A stretch of DNA of 64,000 nt from Hyphococcus luteus (GTDB taxonomy: Bacteria > Pseudomonadota > Alphaproteobacteria > Caulobacterales > Parvularculaceae), in assembly GCF_002943565.1 (NCBI RefSeq), contig NZ_PJCH01000017.1, positions 124,001 through 188,000 of the forward strand, in the 5' to 3' direction. This document shows, piece after piece, positions 59,755-64,000 of the stretch. Positions within the stretch are counted from its first letter, which is position 1. Each line of letters starts with the position of its first letter. A program made the position numbers and the translations under genes. Below the pieces are notes generated by a model, which ran no database searches, was not told the DNA's origin, and was given only the letters and a program-made list of their open reading frames with translations.

Positions 59755-59776
59755 ATTTGTCTCTGCATTAAGCGAA

Positions 59777-61240
59777 TTACTTAACCCCCACCTGATCCTC
59801 CGCCATGGGAAGAAGCGCCTCGCCCTCCATGCTCGCCACCGGATAGGCGCAATAGTCGGCGGCGTAATAGGCGGAGGGCCGGTGATTGCCGCTGTCGCCG
59901 ATGCCGCCGAAGGGCGCGGAGCCCGACGCGCCCGTGGTCTGGCGGTTCCAGTTGACGATGCCGGCGCGCGAGAGCGCCAGGAACTTGTCCCATTTGGCCT
60001 TGTCGTCGGTGAGAACGCCGGCGGAGAGCCCGAAACGCGTTTTGTTGGCGCGCGCGATGGCGTCGTCGAACGTCTTCACGCGATAGACTTTCAGGAACGG
60101 CCCGAAATGTTCTTCGTCGGGAACCTGATCCGCGAACATGGAAACGTCGATAATGCCCGGCGAGACGAACGCCTTGCCCTCGTCGATGACCGAGAGGTTT
60201 TTGACAGGCACGCCGTCGCGATCCACCAGCTGGTCGAAGGCGCGCTCCAAGCTTTCGGCGATCTTCGGCGAGATCACCGGGCCCATGAAGGGCTGCGGCT
60301 CGTCGAAAGGCGCGCCGACGATAAGACGCTCCGTCAACTTGCCGAGCGCCAGCAGCGCCTTGTCGCCTTCCGGCCCTTCAGGAACGATCAGCCGGCGCGC
60401 GCAGGTGCAGCGCTGGCCGCTCGTCAGGAACGCCGACTGCACCACCGCGAAGGCGGCGGCGTCGAGATCATCCGTGTCCCACCAGATCAGGGGATTGTTG
60501 CCGCCAAGTTCAAGGGCGAGAATAACGTCGAGGCGGTCGGCGAACATCTTGTTGATGGCGAGCCCGGTTTTGGCGCCGCCGGTGAAGAGAACGCCGTCCA
60601 CCTCTGCGCCGGTCAGCGCTTCGCCGGTCTCGCGCCCGCCCTGCACCAGATTGACGACGCCTTCGGGCACGCCCGCCTCGACCATGCGCTCGATAATGAA
60701 GGCGCCCGGCCCCGGCGTCATTTCCGACGGCTTGAAGACCACACAGTTGCCGGCGATGAGCGCCGGCACCATGTGGCCGTTCGGAAGATGCGCCGGGAAG
60801 TTATACGGCCCGAGCACCGCCATGACGCCATGGGGTTTGTGGCGCAGCACCGCGGTCGTCGGCCCCGCCGGATTCGCTTTCTCGCCGGTGCGTTCATGAT
60901 AGGCGCGGATCGAGATATCGACCTTGCCGGCGACCGCCGCCGCTTCCGTCTTCGTTTCCCAGAACGGCTTGCCGGTCTCGCGGGAGATGAGGCGCGCCAG
61001 CAGCTCGGAATCGCGTTTGATGAGATCGCGATAGCGCTCCATGATCGCGATGCGTTCGGCCAAAGGCGTCAGCGCCCATTTCTCGAACGCGCCGCGCGCC
61101 GCGCCGACGGCCTCCTCGACATCATTTTTGGTCGCGCCCGCGCCGGTCCAGACGGTCTCGCCCGTCGACGGATCGAAACTCGAAAATTCCGCCCCGGCGC
61201 CGTCGCGCCATTTGCCGTTGATCAGGATCTGATTGCTCAT
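59777..61240 (-). CDS. astD: Succinylglutamate-semialdehyde dehydrogenase
   Basis: 487 residues, the normal length. It oxidises N-succinylglutamate semialdehyde to succinylglutamate with NAD+. The aldehyde dehydrogenase motifs are FKPSEMTPGPGAFI, the catalytic Glu in LELGGNNPL (about 255) and the catalytic Cys in TSGQRCTCARR (about 289). The start at 61240 (MSNQILINGKWRDG) matches the family; the upstream extension is not conserved. It follows astA by 4 bp. The DUF559 unit is directly downstream. Confidence 0.95.
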   Translation of the reverse strand: MSNQILINGKWRDGAGAEFSSFDPSTGETVWTGAGATKNDVEEAVGAARGAFEKWALTPLAERIAIMERYRDLIKRDSELLARLISRETGKPFWETKTEAAAVAGKVDISIRAYHERTGEKANPAGPTTAVLRHKPHGVMAVLGPYNFPAHLPNGHMVPALIAGNCVVFKPSEMTPGPGAFIIERMVEAGVPEGVVNLVQGGRETGEALTGAEVDGVLFTGGAKTGLAINKMFADRLDVILALELGGNNPLIWWDTDDLDAAAFAVVQSAFLTSGQRCTCARRLIVPEGPEGDKALLALGKLTERLIVGAPFDEPQPFMGPVISPKIAESLERAFDQLVDRDGVPVKNLSVIDEGKAFVSPGIIDVSMFADQVPDEEHFGPFLKVYRVKTFDDAIARANKTRFGLSAGVLTDDKAKWDKFLALSRAGIVNWNRQTTGASGSAPFGGIGDSGNHRPSAYYAADYCAYPVASMEGEALLPMAEDQVGVK

Positions 61241-61244
61241 CGTC

Positions 61245-62255
61245 TCACCACTCCACTGCGCGGATTTCATCGCCCGGTTTAACGCCGAGCGCGCTTGCCG
61301 CCTCCTGCGATATGGTCATGACGTCGCCTTGCGTCTTGCCATGGCCGCGCGTCGCCCGGAAACTTTGCAGCCGCCCCGCCCCCATTAAATGCAGCGGCGC
61401 GTCTCCCGGGTCGCCCACAGCGACTTTGTAAATCCCGCTTTCCCGGATCGTCTTGATGTCGTCGATCGCCGCATCGACCAGCGGGCCGCCGTCGAACACA
61501 TCGATATAGTGATTGAAGGCGAACCCTTCTGCGAGCAGCATGTTGAGCGCCGGCCGGGCGCTGTCATGGGGCCGGCCGAGAATCTCGCGCGCCGCATCGG
61601 GCAGCATCGCCACATAGATCGGATAGCGCGGCAGGAGATCGTTGATGATCTGGTTGCCGAGAGAGGAGTTTGCGGAGTCGGCGTCTTCGAAATCCATTTC
61701 AAAGAATTTATGCCCCACCGCCTCCCAGAAGGGCTGCTCGCCATTGGGGCCGCGCCAGCCGCGAAGCTCCGCGCAGACCGGATCCGCAATGAGTGCGCGA
61801 TGCTGGGCGATGAAGAGATAACGCGCCCTTGCGAGCATCTTGCCATAACCGCCGCCGCGCACGTCCGGCGACAGGAACAGCGATCCCACCTCCGACGCGC
61901 CGGTGAAATCATAAGAAAGAACGAGCTGGCGCTGCTCGAACCGCTTCGAAAGCTGTTTCGAGACATGCACCGCCTTGTTGATGCGGTAATTGACGAAACC
62001 GTATTCAAGACCCACGGACGAAAACACGGCGGACAGGCCGATGACCTTGCCGTCCTTTTCGAGCACCATGGTGTAGACCTCGCCATTCGGCGCCGTCGCG
62101 TTGGCTTCGAAACTCGCTGCAGCGAACTCCACACGCTTGCGCAGCGAGTCCGGATCGGACGGAAGGTTGGTCATGCCGCCGCCCGACTGTTTGGCGAGCG
62201 CAAGAATCTCATCGAAATCCTCGCGCCGCACCGGGCGCATAAAGGCGTGCGACAT
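61245..62255 (-). CDS. astA: Arginine N-succinyltransferase
   Basis: 336 residues. It transfers succinyl from succinyl-CoA to arginine, the first step of the AST pathway. RPVRREDFDEILALAKQSGGGMTNLPSDPDSLRKRV opens the GNAT-like fold, and the FTGASEVGSLFLSPDVRGGGYGKMLARARYLFIAQH block carries the CoA-binding loop. Its start overlaps the stop of the upstream M20 hydrolase by one base (TGATG). It is a single-subunit form. Confidence 0.95.
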   Translation of the reverse strand: MSHAFMRPVRREDFDEILALAKQSGGGMTNLPSDPDSLRKRVEFAAASFEANATAPNGEVYTMVLEKDGKVIGLSAVFSSVGLEYGFVNYRINKAVHVSKQLSKRFEQRQLVLSYDFTGASEVGSLFLSPDVRGGGYGKMLARARYLFIAQHRALIADPVCAELRGWRGPNGEQPFWEAVGHKFFEMDFEDADSANSSLGNQIINDLLPRYPIYVAMLPDAAREILGRPHDSARPALNMLLAEGFAFNHYIDVFDGGPLVDAAIDDIKTIRESGIYKVAVGDPGDAPLHLMGAGRLQSFRATRGHGKTQGDVMTISQEAASALGVKPGDEIRAVEW

Positions 62256-63502
62256 CAGGTTTTCTCCGCAACAAAGGCGCCGGGATTGGGAAGGTCCCCG
62301 GCCGCAATCTTTAAAAGCAAGAGCGCGGAAAGTTTCGCGCGCTCCACAAGGCTGTCGAGCTTGGCGATTTCCTGCGCCGAATGGATATTGGCGCCCCTGA
62401 CGCCGAGCGTGTCGATGACCGGAATGCCAGCGGCGGCGATATTGTTGCCGTCGCAGCAGCCGCCCGTGGGAACCCAGTCGATATTGATCCCCAGTTCCTC
62501 GCCGGTCGCGCGCAGAGCGAGGAAGAACGCTTCCAATTGCGCCGTCATGGGCTTCGGCGGACGGGTAAACCCGCCCTCGAGTTTCGCCGAATAGCCCTCG
62601 CGGGCGTCGATCTCCGCAATCAGGGCGTTGGCCTGTTCCAGAAGCCAGTCGGAATCCGCGGGCTGTTCGAGGCGGACATTAAAGCGCGCCACCGCAAGGT
62701 CGGGCACCACATTGTTTGGCCCGCCGCCGTCGAGGCGCGCGACATTGACGGTGAGGCCTTCGCGCTGGCCCGACAGCTTGTCGATGCCGGCGATGAAATC
62801 CGCCGCCGCGACGAGGGCGTTCCGTCCCAGATGATGCTCGCGCCCGGCATGGGCGCTTTTCCCGCGAATGACCGCCGAGAAATTGCCGCTGCCTTTGCGC
62901 GCGCCGGCGAGCGTCCCGTCGGCGAGCGCCGGTTCGTAAACGCAGGCGAACTGCGCGCGCTTCGCCGCTTCGGTGAGCATATGCGCCGAACCGATGGAGC
63001 CGATCTCTTCGTCAGCGTTGATCAGCACTTCATAACCGACGCGCTCGGCGAGGGGGGAGTTCTCAATCGCCATCAGCGCATTCAGCATGACGAGGAGGCC
63101 GCCCTTCATGTCGGCGGCGCCCGGCGCATTCAGCGTGTCGTCATCGAGAAACCGTTCGGACTGGAACGGATGGTCTTCGCCGAAGACCGTGTCCATGTGC
63201 CCGGTCAGGAGCACCCGCACCGGCGCCTGGGGGCGCTTCACAAGCCGCAGCATATCGCCCACGGGCTGTTCAACCACCTCGCCGTCTTCGGTGACGATCT
63301 GATGCGGGCGCGAGGGAACGGTTTCGATCTCGGCGCCGAGACCGGCGAAACCTTCGCAAAGCGCGGCGTGCATGCGCTTCAATCCGGCGAGATTGGCGCT
63401 GCCGGAATTGATGGCGCACCAGGCTCGCAAGGTCTCGGTCATGGGCCCGCGCCTGTCGTCCAGAAAGGCGAGGTCGGCTTTATAATTATGGGCGGCTGTC
63501 AT
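62255..63502 (-). CDS. M20 family metallopeptidase at the head of the ast operon
   Basis: 415 residues from the ATG at 63502. The zinc-binding M20 motifs are present: LLTGHMDTVFG (HxD), GAADMKGG (Asp), INADEEIGS (Glu pair) and a final His in GVRGANIHSAQE. The ISG-type dimerisation domain (GKSAHAGREHHLGRNAL) sits in the middle. Closest groups are carboxypeptidase G2-like and ArgE/DapE deacylases. Being coupled to astA, in an operon that lacks the usual M14 desuccinylase AstE, it may remove succinate from succinylglutamate. This is inference. Confidence 0.88.
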   Translation of the reverse strand: MTAAHNYKADLAFLDDRRGPMTETLRAWCAINSGSANLAGLKRMHAALCEGFAGLGAEIETVPSRPHQIVTEDGEVVEQPVGDMLRLVKRPQAPVRVLLTGHMDTVFGEDHPFQSERFLDDDTLNAPGAADMKGGLLVMLNALMAIENSPLAERVGYEVLINADEEIGSIGSAHMLTEAAKRAQFACVYEPALADGTLAGARKGSGNFSAVIRGKSAHAGREHHLGRNALVAAADFIAGIDKLSGQREGLTVNVARLDGGGPNNVVPDLAVARFNVRLEQPADSDWLLEQANALIAEIDAREGYSAKLEGGFTRPPKPMTAQLEAFFLALRATGEELGINIDWVPTGGCCDGNNIAAAGIPVIDTLGVRGANIHSAQEIAKLDSLVERAKLSALLLLKIAAGDLPNPGAFVAEKT

Positions 63503-63633
63503 GGGCCAAGAGCAGTAGCGATCCTTGCGAATCCCCGCAAGTGAGGGCCTTGGGCAGATATGGGCGCGCATCGTTTCTTCCCGGCGCGAAGCGGCCTATA
63601 GTCCGCCAAAACGCGAGTCATTCTTGTAGGCGG

Positions 63634-64000
63634 ATGCTGACATTCATCGAAAAAGTGCTGGCGGCGTGGACTGAGACGGCGCGCCGGGGCGGGCCGTTTT
63701 TGGCGGCGCTGATCCTGCTCCTGGCGGGCGTAGCGGGCTATTACGCGGCGACCCATCTCAAGGTTAACACCGACACGAGCGCCATGCTCGACCCGGACCT
63801 GCCGTTCCAGAAGCGCGCGACGGAGCTGCGCGACGCCTTCCCGGAGATCAAGGACGACATTCTCATCCTGGTGCGCGCGCCGACCCTCGACGAAGCCGAC
63901 GCCTATTCGGCCGAGCTTCGGGGCGCCATCCTCGCCGATACGGAAAACTTCACCGCCGTCTTCGCGCCCGCCGCCGAACCGTTCTTCCGCAATAACGGGC
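63634..64000 (+). CDS. RND/MMPL family transporter, probably HpnN, 5' part
   Basis: The frame opens at ATG 63634 and is still open at the window end (122 residues visible). A membrane helix (FLAALILLLAGVAGYYAA) near residue 20-40 is followed by LKVNTDTSAMLDPDLPFQKRATELRDAFPEIKDDILILVRAP, the signature of the HpnN-type subfamily that moves hopanoids to the outer membrane. The gene is divergent from the ast operon. The rest lies beyond the window, so the assignment to HpnN is only likely. Confidence 0.75.
   Translation, partial: MLTFIEKVLAAWTETARRGGPFLAALILLLAGVAGYYAATHLKVNTDTSAMLDPDLPFQKRATELRDAFPEIKDDILILVRAPTLDEADAYSAELRGAILADTENFTAVFAPAAEPFFRNNG

Noticed and set aside
59882-61282. 466-codon plus-strand frame opposite astD
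   Set aside because: Antisense shadow of a conserved dehydrogenase.

Overview
The window is about 64 kb of GC-rich (roughly 63 %) bacterial chromosome, densely packed with housekeeping and accessory metabolic genes. Gene content and order point to a marine or salt-exposed alphaproteobacterium, probably near the Hyphomonadaceae/Parvularculaceae (Caulobacterales side). The clues are the secG-pyrG pair, a DUF2066-hdaA-ppk-ppx operon, purM-purN, lipoylated E1-beta next to E2, an AST arginine pathway with an M20 hydrolase, glycine betaine synthesis by glycine methylation, and a probable HpnN-type transporter. The family-level placement is inference. No rRNA, tRNA, CRISPR array, prophage or classical insertion sequence was seen.

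Layout: 1-2.8 kb copper export (CopB 3' end, Cu P-type ATPase). 2.9-4.0 kb rplK-rplA, standing apart from secE-nusG and rplJL-rpoBC. 4.7-7.4 kb pdhB-pdhC without pdhA. 7.7-12.0 kb 2OG-Fe(II) oxygenase, secG, pyrG and an SDR. 12.4-18.5 kb polyphosphate turnover (ppx, ppk), the replication regulator hdaA and a DUF2066 protein. 18.6-21.8 kb a serine hydrolase and an AT-rich patch with two orphan genes. 22.0-24.5 kb purM-purN and a DUF1499 membrane protein. 24.6-26.3 kb a two-gene block (dienelactone hydrolase, PHA-granule-type protein) between two copies of a palindromic repeat. 26.4-32.2 kb secreted hydrolases (GH3 with PA14, M20 amidohydrolase, amidohydrolase). 32.2-37.8 kb VIT1-type iron transporter, SDRs, a BlaI/M56 sensor pair and an NTF2-like lipoprotein. 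37.9-43.7 kb metG, GNAT, betaine synthesis (GSMT, SDMT) and small membrane proteins. 43.7-49.8 kb MFS transporter, quinone oxidoreductase, S9 peptidase and ferredoxin-NADP reductase. 50.0-55.8 kb an acyl-CoA and branched-chain amino acid catabolism block (GcdH, thiolase, leucine dehydrogenase, divergent Lrp). 55.8-63.5 kb a hybrid histidine kinase and the arginine succinyltransferase operon. 63.6 kb to the end: the start of an RND/MMPL transporter.

The most interesting structure is a family of modular palindromic repeats (a GC hairpin, a GAAAT-type or GTCGAC-type hairpin, and a CCCCCT end). One bipartite copy is translated in frame as the linker of the PDH E2 subunit. Another appears to supply the start and N-region of a lipoprotein signal peptide. 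A third arrangement forms inverted ends around a small DUF559 (Vsr-like) endonuclease gene placed between astD and astB. The last looks like a compact self-contained unit of a nuclease plus terminal inverted repeats, and may explain how the other, non-coding copies spread.

Secondary points of interest are a promoter-terminator pair that would make a roughly 110-nt RNA upstream of rplK, an AST operon without astE but with an M20 peptidase that could substitute, and a BlaR1-like sensor without a beta-lactam-binding domain.
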